Origin: Dermatophagoides farinae
Taxonomy: Eukaryota > Arthropoda > Arachnida > Sarcoptiformes > Pyroglyphidae
DNA: 64,000 nt
Reading direction: 5' to 3'
NCBI RefSeq assembly: GCF_024713945.1
Contig: NC_134678.1
Coordinates: forward strand, 1,612,001 to 1,676,000
The notes under the pieces are model-generated. The model was not told the DNA's origin. It was given only the letters and a program-made list of their open reading frames with translations, and made no database searches. A program made the position numbers and the translations under genes. This document shows positions 48,475-60,087 of the stretch, piece by piece. Each line of letters opens with the position of its first letter. The first letter of the stretch is position 1.

Positions 48475-50381
48475 ATGACACTTGATTCCGAAATTGATTC
48501 CGGTGATATAAAAGAAACGGAACAACAAAAACAGTTAGAAACAACGGTGACCAAAGATGGCCATATTCAAAATCAAGCCACTAATTTATCGCCAAAGAAA
48601 CAGGAATATATTCGATCAACCAGTTCGATAATTACCAAAGAATCTCGATTAACGGATGTTGATAAAGGTATCAAACGTTATAAATCACAAGTGTCTCAGC
48701 TTTCATCAAAATCGAATAGTAATCAAGCAAAACGTTCGATCAGTTTTGCTCTAACTCATCGATCATCATTACTTGATTCAAAATTAGCTTTACAAGCTGT
48801 CGATTATCCCGATTCAATACCATCATATATGTCATTCACCTATTTAGATATACTAACATTATCATTTTCAATTTGTACCTTTCTTTGTGATTTAATAACC
48901 GATATTGTCGTTACTGTATTCCACTATTCAAATCATGATTATTGGTATTTTTCCTTGACCATCACATTCATTGCCGTACCAACACTAATAATGACAATAA
49001 TGTCATTACGATGGTATATACTCGATTCGAAAGATCCACATTCTTTGCCAGTATCAAAAACTCAATGGGTATTACGTGTTATATTTTTAACCTTACAACT
49101 TGGTCCAGTAATGCGTTATATTGACTCGATTCTTTATGGATTTAAATTTCGTAAACTTAATGAAGAAAAACAGAAAGCTGCTAGACGTTATTTTCAATAC
49201 ATGATTTACGAAGATACTGATGCTACAATGCTTCGCCTATTCGAATGTTTTATGGAAGCGGCACCACAATTAGTGTTACAAATGACGGTAATGATCATCA
49301 AAATGCCGGAAAAGAATCGAGATTGGACAGGTACGAAGCGGACTTTTTTTATCGTATTAATTAAAACTTTTTTCTATTTTTTTAGTTATGGCTCAATCTA
49401 TTTCGATAATAGCTTCACTTGTATCATTATCATGGTGTCTAGTGACCTATCTTCGCATCCTTCGTATGTCTTTAGCATCTAAACAGAATATGACATGGCC
49501 CGTAAGTTTGATTTTTAATCAATTTTGATTGTTAATTGAAATTTCAATGAAAATGCAGGGAACAATTGTTCAATTTCTATGGCGTTTCTTTATGATCGCA
49601 TCACGTGTAATGGCATTGGCATTGTTTGCATCTGAGTTTACTTATTACATAAGTATTGTTTGCGGTGTCCACTGGTTGATAATGTTCATTTGGATCGTCA
49701 GCATGAAAACATCATTCTGTACGAATCGAATAGAAGAACTATTCTATAATGCAGTTTTGTCCATCATATTTATTTTCTGTTACTTTAATCCGGTTGATGG
49801 TCAATCACGAAAACGTTATATATTCTACTATACAGTGATGTTTATTGAAAATCTGATCATTTTATTGCTGTGGTACAATGTTTGCGATCCATCCAAATGG
49901 TATAGGCTACCAGCATTTCTATTATACTTTTTTAACTTTTTCATATCCTTAATTTTTATGGTAATTATCATTGATTATTATATGTTCATTTCTAGTTTTA
50001 TAATCCATTATTTCATTATATTTTTTTCAGACTATCTATTATCTTAAATTGCATCCGACACAAAATATCAAAATCTTTCACGATTCCACTACGACGAATA
50101 TTGATCCAAAAATGACTTGTACTAGTAGCAGCATTCGATCAAGCCCAGGTTCATTGATGGAAACAACAATGACTAAATCTTCTACATCTACTAATAGTCC
50201 TGATCAATCACCCATTAAACAACAATCTATCATAGTTTATGAGCCAAAAGATAAACGCATAGAATCGAAAATTAAATCCACTAAAAGCTCAACAACAAAA
50301 AATTACAAACGACAATTCAGTGATGTATGGACAACTAATGGCCGTCTTTTACATCCAAGACCAGCTATGCCAACTGTGTGA
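48475..50381 (+). CDS. XK-related (XKR) multi-pass membrane protein
   Basis: Four exons (48475-49330, 49386-49501, 49559-49960, 50031-50381) give 574 residues. After a ~110-residue Ser/Lys/Gln-rich cytosolic N-terminus come roughly eight to ten hydrophobic segments. XK-family landmarks are visible: TYLDILTLSFSICTFLCDLITDIVV in the first helices, LQLGPVMRYIDSIL, and the strongly conserved FECFMEAAPQLVLQMTVMI. A polar tail of ~115 residues ends the protein. Family knowledge: XKR4/8/9 act as caspase-activated phospholipid scramblases that expose phosphatidylserine, and XK itself is linked to Kell. The layout and length resemble the XKR4/6/7 group. I see no unambiguous caspase site, so scramblase activity is inference. 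The stop is 137 bp from the LAP1-like gene on the other strand. Confidence 0.88.
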
Positions 50382-50518
50382 AAAATTGACATTTGATGAT
50401 TTTGACAATAATGAACTTATATATGAAAATCTTGTTGACAAAGAAAAAACATAAATGTAAAATTAATTTCAAATATTACTTGTAATAAAATTATTAGGAA
50501 TAAAATTTATTTTTTAAG

Positions 50519-51553
50519 TTATGGTAATAAAACAATAGAATATTCAGCAAAACGATTTATAAGAGAATCTAATGATTCTTGACGTACTTCTTTTGACCAA
50601 AGTTGTTGTAAAAGTTTTGATGATAATGTTTCTAAATCAAGTAATGTCATTTTAGAATCTATTTTTTGTGACTCTAAATTTTGTTCCAATGTTATGATTG
50701 TAAATGATTTTCGTATTCGTGATTGATCCTTGTCAACGAATTGATGGAAAGTAGTTGCAACTATTGGAGTTAATAATTCTAAATGTTCCAACACCATTAC
50801 CGATCTATGATCTTTACCGAAAACTTTATCAAAATGTTGTTCAATCATATCACCAGTATAATGTTGATTCAACTGAAAAGTAGGAAAGTGATCTTCTTGT
50901 TTTAATTCCACAATAAGATTGGCCAGTCCTTGTGAAATATTATGTAACCGAACTTCTTGTCCAGTATTACCGATTAACAAAAGAATAATCGAATTTTCAT
51001 CTGATGAAAAAACATCATAAATGATGGCTTCCAAAATTTTTGGACCAATATCTGGCACGAATGATTTGGTTTCATTTAAAAATTTATCCATACGTTCTTG
51101 ATTCAGACTGTTTGATTTCCAGAAATGGGTAAGTTTTCGAAATTTATTGGGAAGTGCTAATGCAACGGCCGTAGCAAAAATCACAATAATTATTGCTAAA
51201 ATCCAATACTTTAATGATTTAGCAGAAGAATTTTTATTTGTTTCAGTCGGAAATGAATTTGATAGATGGCATCGATTAGTCAATTTGATTTCGCCCTCAC
51301 GAATAGGTTGTCGTTTTAATTCAAGTTTTTTCGTTGATGTGTCATATTTTTTGGAATCACAATTATCTGGACAAATTCCAATGGTATTCGTTTGATGATC
51401 ATCAGAACTATTTGAAGAATCAGATTTTGTTTCATCATCTTGGCTGTCATCCAATTCGGGTTCTTGTGATTGATCGTCATCATCTTGATTCGCCATTATT
51501 TTACTTTCTTCTTGGTCAGGTTGATTATCTGTGCACAGTTTTTTGTCGTCCAT
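50519..51553 (-). CDS. Torsin-1A-interacting protein-like (LAP1/LULL1) inner nuclear membrane/ER protein
   Basis: A single exon of 344 residues. The first ~110 are acidic and Ser/Asp-rich (nucleoplasmic or cytosolic), followed by one membrane helix at about 116-135 (YWILAIIIVIFATAVALAL) and a ~205-residue luminal domain. The luminal part matches the LAP1/LULL1 torsin-activator fold in pattern: LLLIGNTGQEVRLHNIS, KVFGKDHRSVMVLEHLE, FTIITLEQN, then MTLLDLETLSSKLLQQLW and the end AEYSIVLLP. LAP1/LULL1 luminal domains resemble inactive AAA+ modules that supply an Arg finger to torsin ATPase. The arginine in the KEVRQES segment or GKDHRS could play that part, but I cannot assign it. Identification is by pattern only. 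Confidence 0.65.
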   Translation of the reverse strand: MDDKKLCTDNQPDQEESKIMANQDDDDQSQEPELDDSQDDETKSDSSNSSDDHQTNTIGICPDNCDSKKYDTSTKKLELKRQPIREGEIKLTNRCHLSNSFPTETNKNSSAKSLKYWILAIIIVIFATAVALALPNKFRKLTHFWKSNSLNQERMDKFLNETKSFVPDIGPKILEAIIYDVFSSDENSIILLLIGNTGQEVRLHNISQGLANLIVELKQEDHFPTFQLNQHYTGDMIEQHFDKVFGKDHRSVMVLEHLELLTPIVATTFHQFVDKDQSRIRKSFTIITLEQNLESQKIDSKMTLLDLETLSSKLLQQLWSKEVRQESLDSLINRFAEYSIVLLP

Positions 51554-51908
51554 TGTTATGTGTTCAAGTTTTAATTCATCAACACAGAATTTACTATTCC
51601 TTTGATGGAATTTAATTAATCAATAGAAATCAAAGAATTTCATTTTATTGTTTATGTGGCAAATTTGGCATGTTATGTATTCATAAAAGACGTTATTAGC
51701 GATTTATAAAAGTACCAAAGTAAAGTACAATGAAATGATGATTCTCAAGTGATTTTATTTTTATCAATCAATAAATTATCAATATTTTTCAATCAAAATA
51801 AAAATGACAAACAAACAAAATAATCAGCAATGATGATTAAACAAAATGGATTTTTTTTTTACTACACAAACAAATAATGATGGATTTGGAATGGGGAAAA
51901 AAAATTAT

Positions 51909-52202
51909 CTAGTATCCATATTGAATCCTACGATTTGTCACATATTGATGCATGGAAAATGCCAATGTTGCAATGTAAAGACAAGCGGCAATCCAACAAT
52001 TATGCGCTGCTGATTCATAACGTTGATATGCTTCTGGATAGAATTCTTTAATGTTCGATGTTTCAATCTCATGTAATTCAAGATCTTCGGCAAATGTTAC
52101 AGCATGACTATAAAGTAATATGCCCATCAATGTTAACATGATAATAGCCCATGCAGACAATAGTGAACAAAGTATGGCAATTCTTTTGCTACAAACAATC
52201 AT
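51909..52202 (-). CDS. RNASEK: Ribonuclease kappa
   Basis: A single exon of 97 residues, the same length as human RNase kappa (98). Seen: LSAWAIIMLTLMGILLY as the first membrane helix, followed by an acidic loop (EDLELHEIE), YESAAHNCWIAACLYIATLAFSM as the second helix, and a short basic tail. Family knowledge: a small two-helix membrane protein of endosomes, reported as an endoribonuclease and as a V-ATPase-associated factor needed for uptake of acid-dependent cargo. All hallmark positions are present, so it should be functional. Confidence 0.93.
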   Translation of the reverse strand: MIVCSKRIAILCSLLSAWAIIMLTLMGILLYSHAVTFAEDLELHEIETSNIKEFYPEAYQRYESAAHNCWIAACLYIATLAFSMHQYVTNRRIQYGY

Positions 52203-52444
52203 TTTTGTTCGAAATTTGTATTATTTATTTTTTGTTTAATGTTTATTTTGAGAAATGTTTATGAAGGTGATGAAAAAAAAAATGAAGATAACAAAGAATT
52301 TTTCAACTGTTTGAAGTAATGTATAAACACAAAAAAATGACACAGACTAAACAATGGCTCAATGAGTGTGTGTGTGTGTGTATGTGTAGTGTTGGTGTTC
52401 CAATTGGTATAGATGCTATATAGTGAGAATATTCTGTGCTATTT

Positions 52445-53748
52445 TCACATGGATTTTTTTGCATGTTTTGGTGTTTTGAATCGTATATATGCTGTTTCAT
52501 AGCTGATTGATGTATTATATTCTCTGTTTAAACGCCTATAGAGAAGGTTGAACAAATGAAAGATTGAAAATTTAAAAATATTAAATATTTAAATTTAAAT
52601 CTTACTTTCTCTTTTCATTTCTGCTGTGAATTCTTCCAATTCGATTATTACCTTTACGAAGTCCAAACCATTCTCTCTATAAAAAATATTAAAAAATCAA
52701 AAATTATATTTACGAATGATTTTTGCCGAATTCACCAACCTTTTCGCCAAGAACGCATCTATAACCGATGGAATCGTAAATTTTTTCCACCATTAGTAAA
52801 CCGACATCAAATGGATATCTCAAACCAAAAGTTCGATAAATAAAATCATCGGCAACATTAGCAACAACTTTCACAAAAGTGTTCGGCAAACGTTTATTCA
52901 GATAATCACCTCTGTCCAATACCTCAAGGAGTATTGTACCTTGATCATCTTGAGCCAATAATGAACGAAAATCAAGATTCTTTGGTGAGAAAAACAATCG
53001 AATGATTAGAGATGAATTTTTATGCTCTCAATCATTATCTATTGCAAACAAACTCACTTGTAACACTTGAAATCCATCACTATGTCGCTTAGCTAGGCCG
53101 CTAATAGGTACATCAGCTAGTGATATAAGTTGTTGTGGCATTTCATTCGATACACCAGTAGAATTATATTCATGATGTTGGAGTGCTACTTGTACCATAT
53201 CACCATTGGATGAATTGGTATCATTAGTATCATGTATATTTCCCCCAGCATCATCAACTTCATTATTATTGTCAACATTAGTCATCATCTGATGGTTATC
53301 ATAATTCGATGAAGGAATGGTTACGATTGAATAATTTGCTGTTGTATCATTGACAGTCACAGGCGTCATAATGGTGTTATTAACAACTTCCGTCAATGAT
53401 TGGGACTGAGATCGAACATTATTCCCAGTGTTTGTTTTAGGTGTACTTGAACTAGCTGGTTTTGAATGTCTAGAACGAATTTCCTCTTGTATCATAAGGA
53501 TTTTTCGTGTTTTTATAACTGAAAAATTTAAATCAATCAAATCCTCTCGAGTCAATGCAAGAAACGTGGCCAAATCAACATTTTCTTCCGCTATAATTTG
53601 CGTAATAAAAATAAAAATTGAATTTTACATAAACATTACCGTTATTCGGTGTTTTCACACGCCACAATCGATGTGAGATGTGATGATACTTACTAAATAC
53701 GGAAATATTAATTCCTTCTCGAGCCAAACGTCTTTTAACCTCTTCCAT
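52445..53748 (-). CDS. SAM-like domain protein with a conserved C-terminal domain of unknown function
   Basis: Five minus-strand exons (53748-53694, 53590-53058, 52979-52740, 52676-52606, 52535-52445) join in phase to 329 residues. Residues ~1-60 look like a SAM domain (ISVFTEENVDLATFLALTREDL, DLNFSVIKTRKILMIQEEI). A ~120-residue Ser/Thr/Asn-rich linker follows. The C-terminal part (LLEVLDRGDYLNKRLPNTFV, PFDVGLLMVEKIYDSIGY, REWFGLRKGNNRIGRIHSRN) resembles a domain seen at the end of many uncharacterised SAM-containing invertebrate proteins, some linked to transposons or BEN-like factors. The basic tail suggests a nuclear location. The fifth exon is the least certain, although its phase fits. 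The function is unknown. Confidence 0.65.
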
Positions 53749-54218
53749 TTGTAGTGTTATTTTTCGAATTTAGTTTTCGAAATCTATTCAAAATTAAAAA
53801 TTGAAAATTTCAATCAAAAAGTGGAAATTAAATTAATTGATTGAATACAGTATGGTCAACTGTTGCCTATGACTGTTTTCAGTAGGCACAAACCAATTTA
53901 ATTTGAATTTCAAATCGATCGAAGAAAATAATTTGATATAAAGTTTTCAAAACTAATTTATACCTGTGATAAGACAACTTGTGGATCAATTTAACTATGA
54001 AATAATAGAGAATCAATGTCAAAAATAAATTCTGGACAAATCAAAAATATTGACGAAGTTAGCGTTTTCTGCTTCATAACACTTTATAACGAACCAAATA
54101 CTGCGTTTTTGTGGTGTATGCTACACGGCTCACTCGGAGAGCTCACTTGTAAAATTTTCCGAATGTTCGTTTACATTATTATTGCCGGGAACATTTCTCC
54201 ATACAATTTTCATTGATC
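53749..54218. other. Divergent promoter region (SAM protein / BLOC1S5-like)
   Basis: About 470 bp between two divergent start codons. An open frame at 54016-54216 has no recognisable features. No distinct element was seen beyond a GC-richer patch near 54121-54150. Confidence 0.4.
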
Positions 54219-54725
54219 ATGGATTTATCAGGTCTAACTGACGATGTTTTTCGATGTAAGTTTTGAAATTTTGAAAAATAAAATAATCTTAATTAATTTT
54301 TGTTAATTACAGCTACTGATGAAATTTTAAAACGAATTTTCAATCATCGACCATTTCTAGAAGCTCATTTACAGACAATGGTTCGAAATTTTGATTCCGA
54401 TGAGCGTGATGAATTTCAACAGATCCATAGTAAAATTGTTCATATCAAAGATCAATCATTCAATATGATTGAGAATAAATGTCAGCCACTTGAAAAAGCT
54501 CATATCCACGTTGAAAAACTGGAACAATTGATGGATCAAATACTTGTTTCGGAATCGGCTAATGAATCGGAACGAAAAAACCATCTATTACAATATACGG
54601 CTAAAAAAAGTGAAGATCTTATTGAATTTATGGAACAAATGAATTCACAGATTAATAATATTGACAATTCATATATGAATGCCAAAAAAGAGATTGATAT
54701 TAAATACAAGAATGTAAAGAAATAG
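54219..54725 (+). CDS. BLOC1S5 (muted)-like coiled-coil subunit of BLOC-1
   Basis: Two exons (54219-54255, 54313-54725) give 149 residues, mainly helical coiled coil. The segment ILKRIFNHRPFLEAHLQTMV followed by NFDSDERDEF parallels the conserved muted motif around DHRP...FVKEFEEKRxxRE. The rest is heptad-like and rich in Glu, Lys, Gln and Ile. BLOC1S5 is one of eight BLOC-1 subunits that help sort cargo to lysosome-related organelles. Similarity is limited to pattern and length, so another BLOC-1-like or kinetochore-type coiled-coil subunit is possible. Its stop is 29 bp from that of RAMAC on the other strand. Confidence 0.55.
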
Positions 54726-54754
54726 ATTTTTTTAATAAAATTTATATATGTACA

Positions 54755-55112
54755 TTAACGATTATAATCCCTTCGATTGTAATTATGATTTGGGTTATTT
54801 CTGTATCGTTTGATACGGCCAATATAGTTGATTTCAATTGGCGGAACAGATATCTGACGATCTAAAGATTCAACGAACAATGGATCATTCATAGTAAAAC
54901 GATCAGCATATTTTTGGCCCAAATATTCGATTGCTTCTTCAGGTGTCATTTTTGACAATGATGATGATGATGATTTTATCATTGTTGAATCATCCGTGTT
55001 ACCATCATTGCCGGAACTGTTTTGCTTTTTTTTATCATCAGAATAATATATAAAATTAAAATTGACTGGGTTAAATTTGGAATATGAAAAAAAATACCTT
55101 GCTTTGACTCAT
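54755..55112 (-). CDS. RAMAC: RNMT-activating mini protein (RAMAC/FAM103A1)-like
   Basis: Two exons (55112-55098 coding MSQSK, and 55024-54755) give 94 residues. The core YADRFTMNDPLFVESLDR followed by PPIEINYIGR matches FASRFTENDKEYQEYLKR...PPIVEEW of RAMAC, and the tail is Asn/Arg/Tyr-rich as in the RNA-binding part of that protein. RAMAC binds and activates the mRNA cap guanine-N7 methyltransferase RNMT. The acceptor of the second exon (AAAAAG) is weak, so the first exon is tentative; ATG 54982 is an alternative start giving 75 residues. Confidence 0.75.
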
Positions 55113-55309
55113 GATTGCTTTTCGAACAAGTTTCTCTATATGTTTGTTTGTTTTGTGTGTGTGTGTATGAGGAACATTGTCGGTAAAGTTTATCAAAGTT
55201 TTTTTTTTGCTGGCATATTTTCTTGAATATATTTGTATATACAATATATTTATAATGGAACGAAAGTGTAAGTGTAAAATTTTTTCGTTTTTTACACGGC
55301 TATTTCACT

Positions 55310-55380
55310 CAAATAATCACAAATCTGTTTGAACAAAAAAAAAAAAAATAAAAAAAAATTTATAGATTTGTGATTATTTG
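55310..55380. repeat. Perfect 17-bp inverted repeat around an A-rich loop
   Basis: CAAATAATCACAAATCT (55310-55326) and its exact reverse complement (55364-55380) flank a 37-base A-rich spacer. On the minus strand it lies 10 nt after the stop of the SLC22 carrier, so it would fold as a strong hairpin in that 3' UTR. It also sits 200 bp upstream of RAMAC. It may be a small foldback element or a 3'-end processing/regulatory structure. Confidence 0.85.
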
Positions 55381-55389
55381 AAGTTGTCG

Positions 55390-58085
55390 TCAGCTATCAG
55401 TAAATTTTTCCATATGTTTTATCGAGCCAATAATCTGATGATTTGCATTTACATCCCATTTACTTAATGACATAAATAGATTTGATGGTGCAATGTCGGA
55501 TCTGTCTTTTGATAATGACCAATAATTGAAATTTGTTATTAATTGTTCAGATTCTAATGCACCCATTGGTAGATATTCATTTCTGGTTTCCGTTATAAAT
55601 GATGCCAAAATTATTGATAATAATGTAACACAAGAAATAAATATCAGTTTCGTTTGTACATTGAAAATAATTCGTAGCTATTTATGGAAACCGAAAGCAA
55701 AAATAAAAAGCCGGTAATTTTTTTTTGTTTACGTTTTTAGTGTACTTACATTGTAATTGTAGAGCCAATATAAAATGGCTAAAAATGTTGATTGTGATAA
55801 TAGATGAACAATACTGACCACTATGATACGATATCTTGTAGATGTTAGTTCCAATGTTTGTAATATTGTTATCAATTCTGAACATTCGGCCAACATAATG
55901 CCCAATACAGAAATTCCAACATTTAACCAGATAATATTTTTCAATAAATATTGACCAAAAAGTAGAAACATTAAAATGGCAAAATTCAATGAAAGTATAA
56001 TACAATTTGACCAACGACGGCCAAAACATTGATTGACAAGATACCATGTTAATAAAATGATTGGCATCTTTATCAATGAACCAAAAAATCGATCAACAAG
56101 TAAATTTTCATCGAAAAGATTTTTTCGTTTTGATAAAAAATCAATAATCAATTCATTTGTCATCAAAATGATTGCCCATAAAAATATCATCTGAAATAGT
56201 GTTGAACGTTTAATGAATAGTTTAATTTTTTTCCAAAATGTTGTCTGCAATCCATCCGATTCGGATTGATTATCGGTTAAAAAACTATTCATACTTGGTG
56301 GTCGATTTAATCGTTTTGTACTTGTTTGATGATTATGATTATTATTATTATTAGTTAATAATGTAATTCTTTGCCTATGATTGCCATTATGAATCAATGT
56401 TGTCGTTGTATTAAGATTTTGCATCGAAATCGCCATACTAACTTCATCACGTCGATCATAATTATAATAATGAGTGAATTTCTGTGAATAACAGAATCGA
56501 AAATTATTTGAAATTAATAATTTTTTAAAATAAAAATTTTTTTTTTCTTACACTTATAATCGAATTAATGGAATCACTATCCATATGTGCATGATTTGTT
56601 TGATTCATTCTTTCGAAAAGATTTTTTAATTTATTAAAATGTTTTGTTGCTAAAAGCCATTGTGGTGATTCATCACAATATTGATAGAATAGAAAATATG
56701 GTACAGTAAATCCAGTATTGGCGATAGTAATCCAAACCCAATGTGGTAATGCTTTGACAAAAAAATATGTACACCATTCACCAAATTGAAATGCAACACC
56801 AACTAATGCTAGAATATCGGCACGATATTCAGGTGTAACAAATTCTATGCCTAATGCCGTACCGATTAATATTCCAATTGGCCATGTAGATCCTTGTAAT
56901 GCTTGACAGGCTAAAAATGCATAATAATTAGTAGTCAATATTGGTGAAATTGCTGATAAAATATATGCGGTTAAAATGAATATTAGACCATTTTTACGGC
57001 CATATCTGAAATCAAAATACAATCAATCAATTGATCTACATGTATATATATATATATAAATATTTATAATACCTATCTGAAAGAATGGCATATATCAGGC
57101 TAAATAGAGCAGAAGATAATTTTCTTACAAATCCAATAATTTGAATGTGTTGACGTTGATCACAGACAAAATTATACTAAATGTAAAAAAAAAATTTGAG
57201 TTCATGTCAAATGTCAATTCAAAAAAACAGAAACAAAAACATTTATCGTCGTTTCTGGACCAAAGTCAAAACGTCAACAACAACAACAACAACAACAACA
57301 ATGATTGACAAGAAAATAAATGATTATAATTTTTGTTTGTTGTTGTTCCTAAATATATTCCCTATATACAGAAATTACAAAGCAAGATTACAAGAAGAAG
57401 AAGAAAAAAAACTTACATGCATGGCAGCATTCTCTTGAAATTGATTTTTATTATAAACCCAGCCATTTATTGGTGAACACTTTTTAATCGGTATAAATAC
57501 TGTTGATGATGATAATGCCGACGACGACGACGATGACGACGATAATGATGATGATGATGATGATGATGAGACGATGATGAACTATTTTGTTTTGGTATTT
57601 CTAAACCGGTCAACACTTGATGATAATTTATATCATACATTTCACAATTGGACATTCGTTTTGATATTTCTTCACCACCACCATTATTATTATTATTATT
57701 TTCATCATTATTGTATTTCAATCGTGGTCGAATCAAACGATGTTGTTCACCATAAGAAAAATTGACCAATAAATCAACACGACACCAATGATCTGGAACA
57801 AATTCGTTATATCTATATTGTTTCGATGTAGTTTTATTATAAATAAGCGGTTAAAAGGTGGAATAAAAAGAAGAAAAAACGGGTCAAATTTTATCCGATC
57901 AAATTACAAATATTGAATTGAATTGAAAATGAAAATGAAAATACGATATATACGAACATATAAGACGATTGAAATGCTGTAAGTATAGCCAATGGCATTA
58001 TGAAACCAAATAATAATAATTTTTGATATTGTCCAAAATCATTCAACTCTTTCAATACATGTTCACAATGAAATTTTTGTAACAT
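55390..58085 (-). CDS. SLC22-family organic ion transporter (major facilitator superfamily)
   Basis: Seven minus-strand exons (58085-57958, 57812-57583, 57499-57417, 57176-57073, 57005-56552, 56481-55750, 55677-55390) join in phase to 672 residues. SLC22 marks in order: LNDFGQYQKLLLFGFIMPL, the ectodomain start VPDHWCRVDLLV, CSPINGWVYN, NFVCDQRQ, DRYGRKNG between helices 2 and 3, CDESPQWLLATKHFNK after helix 6, a long polar central loop, six later hydrophobic segments and LPMGALESEQ near the end. The family moves organic cations, anions or zwitterions such as carnitine across the plasma membrane; the substrate cannot be told. The central loop is enlarged with Asn/Thr/His runs. The donor of exon 1 (GTTCGT) and the intron 57582-57500, which consists largely of (CAT/GTC)n, are inferred; without that intron the frame shifts. 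Confidence 0.8.
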
Positions 58086-60087
58086 ATTTGCTAATATACA
58101 TTTGAATCACATTGATCGATGGGATTTTTTTTTTTGGTGAGAATCTTGTTACACGATACATGCTACAACAAATCCATTGAGAGATCTATTCGAGATCGAA
58201 CATACAAATGGAATAGGAATTTGACCGATTATGATACGTTTTCAACAATCTATAACTCATTCATTGGTCAACACACATAATATGTTGTGGCAGCTGAACT
58301 AAAATGTGGATATATGTGGTCGAATATTTTTTTTTGAAAACGATGATGAATAACGAAAAAGAAGATGCCAATTGTTGTTGTTGTTTTTTTTCCAAAGAGT
58401 TTTTACATTCACTCACAACTAGATTGTACAATTTATTGAACACCTGCGTTTGTTTTTTTTTTCTTTCATCATCATCATCATCATCATCGATTCCAATCTG
58501 AGGATATAATGGAAAAAAAAGGAAATCAACATGAACAAGAAAGTATGAATGAATGAAAAGAGAAAAGCACAACAGCAACAAAACAAGTGAAAGTCTTTGA
58601 GTAAAAAACATTGAATGAAACGATAATTAAAGTTCAGTTTGATGTTTGGGCATTTATTTTGTTTTTGACCAATGTATCGAATCAATTTTAAATTTCAGCC
58701 TGATCTATATATTTATTTATCATCATATACCATCATGATGATTATGATAATTATTTTTATGAATGATCTCAATTTGTCAATTCATAATCATCACATAAAA
58801 CTTATTATGATGAACCTGAATTTTTTTTTTTTATATTCGTTTGTCATGATTTTATCTTCGGTCATTTTAACATGAATGATGATTTAAATCTTTATATGTT
58901 AGATAATTAGTAAGTAAAATATAAGTAGTAATCTGTCATGATTTTTTTTTATGGTTAAAGATTTATTTTTAGTCAACAACAACAACAAAAAATAATATAC
59001 AGTTTGTCAGTTCCAAACTTGATCATCATCGTGTACCCGATCGATCATTATTATACACCAAGAAAACAACGACTAACCAGACCAATATGAATGATGATGA
59101 TTACCCGGTTGAAAGATACCGTTCGATATAGATCTTCTTCGTTATTATGTGGAAAAAAACGGCTAAAATTACAACTTTATCTGATAATCATCATCCATAA
59201 GTTTTTTTTTCGTTGTTCATTCAAACCATTTCGTCTGGATTTCAAATATTTTGAAGCAAAAAGTTATGGTAAAGATAAAGTTGAATGAAAAAAAAAAAAT
59301 CTCTTGCTCGATTCGCTCTGAAAAAACTGTTCAAGACAAATTCAGTCAAAATTTTTAAAAAAAAAGAGAAAGTGACGGGTTTGTGGTTTGCAGTTATCGA
59401 GTAATTGTTCGATTTTTTTTTCTGTAATGAGACAACGAAATTGAGAGCAGAAAAAAAGAGACTAAAATTTTTCATCAAAAGAGAAAAAAGCCGATCCTTA
59501 TTGATTTGATCAGGAATCATGGATGAAAAAGAAAAGCCGGACAAAATTTTGTTTTAATATAGAGAAAACAGCAAAAAATTAGTGTTGTGGCTTCATATTC
59601 CGACCGAACATCATATATGGTGTATGCATGCATCAGGTATCAACAACATTCGACCAGAACAAAAAGGAAATCAAAAGCTGAAATTTTTTTTTTTTTTTTT
59701 TTGTAACTTACACGATCGATTGAACATCGGACCGAATTGTCGACGTTCGATCAATTTTTGTTTTTGTTTTTGTTTTTGTTTTGATTTTTTACTTTGTCCA
59801 GCAGCTGTCAGCTACATATATGTTGTTTTTGTTGTGTTGATTTCGACTTTTGTTACTGACCGAAAAATTTATCATCTTCTCATCCTATTGTTATTGTTCA
59901 TTGTCGAGCTGTCATAATTTTGTAATAACATCCTTCTACATTGAAACATTTTCATTGTTATTTTGATGAACTTCGATCACATTGTTTTTCGTTTGTTGGT
60001 GGCAAATTAATTTTGATCGACACGTGACACGTTCGACATCGATTTAGTTTGAGACAACGAAAACAAAAGAAAAAAAAAGAAAAGAAA
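58086..60087. other. Divergent intergenic region (SLC22 / LDLa protein)
   Basis: No gene is supported in 2 kb. It contains CAT repeats near 58469-58487, a (TTTTTG)n run at about 59756-59781 and poly-T at about 59686-59702. The last part is the promoter of the LDLa gene. Confidence 0.5.

Noticed and set aside
54016-54216. 66-codon plus-strand frame containing FCFITLYNEPNTAFLWCML
   Set aside because: Lies in the divergent promoter just before the BLOC1S5-like ATG; no domain or independent support.
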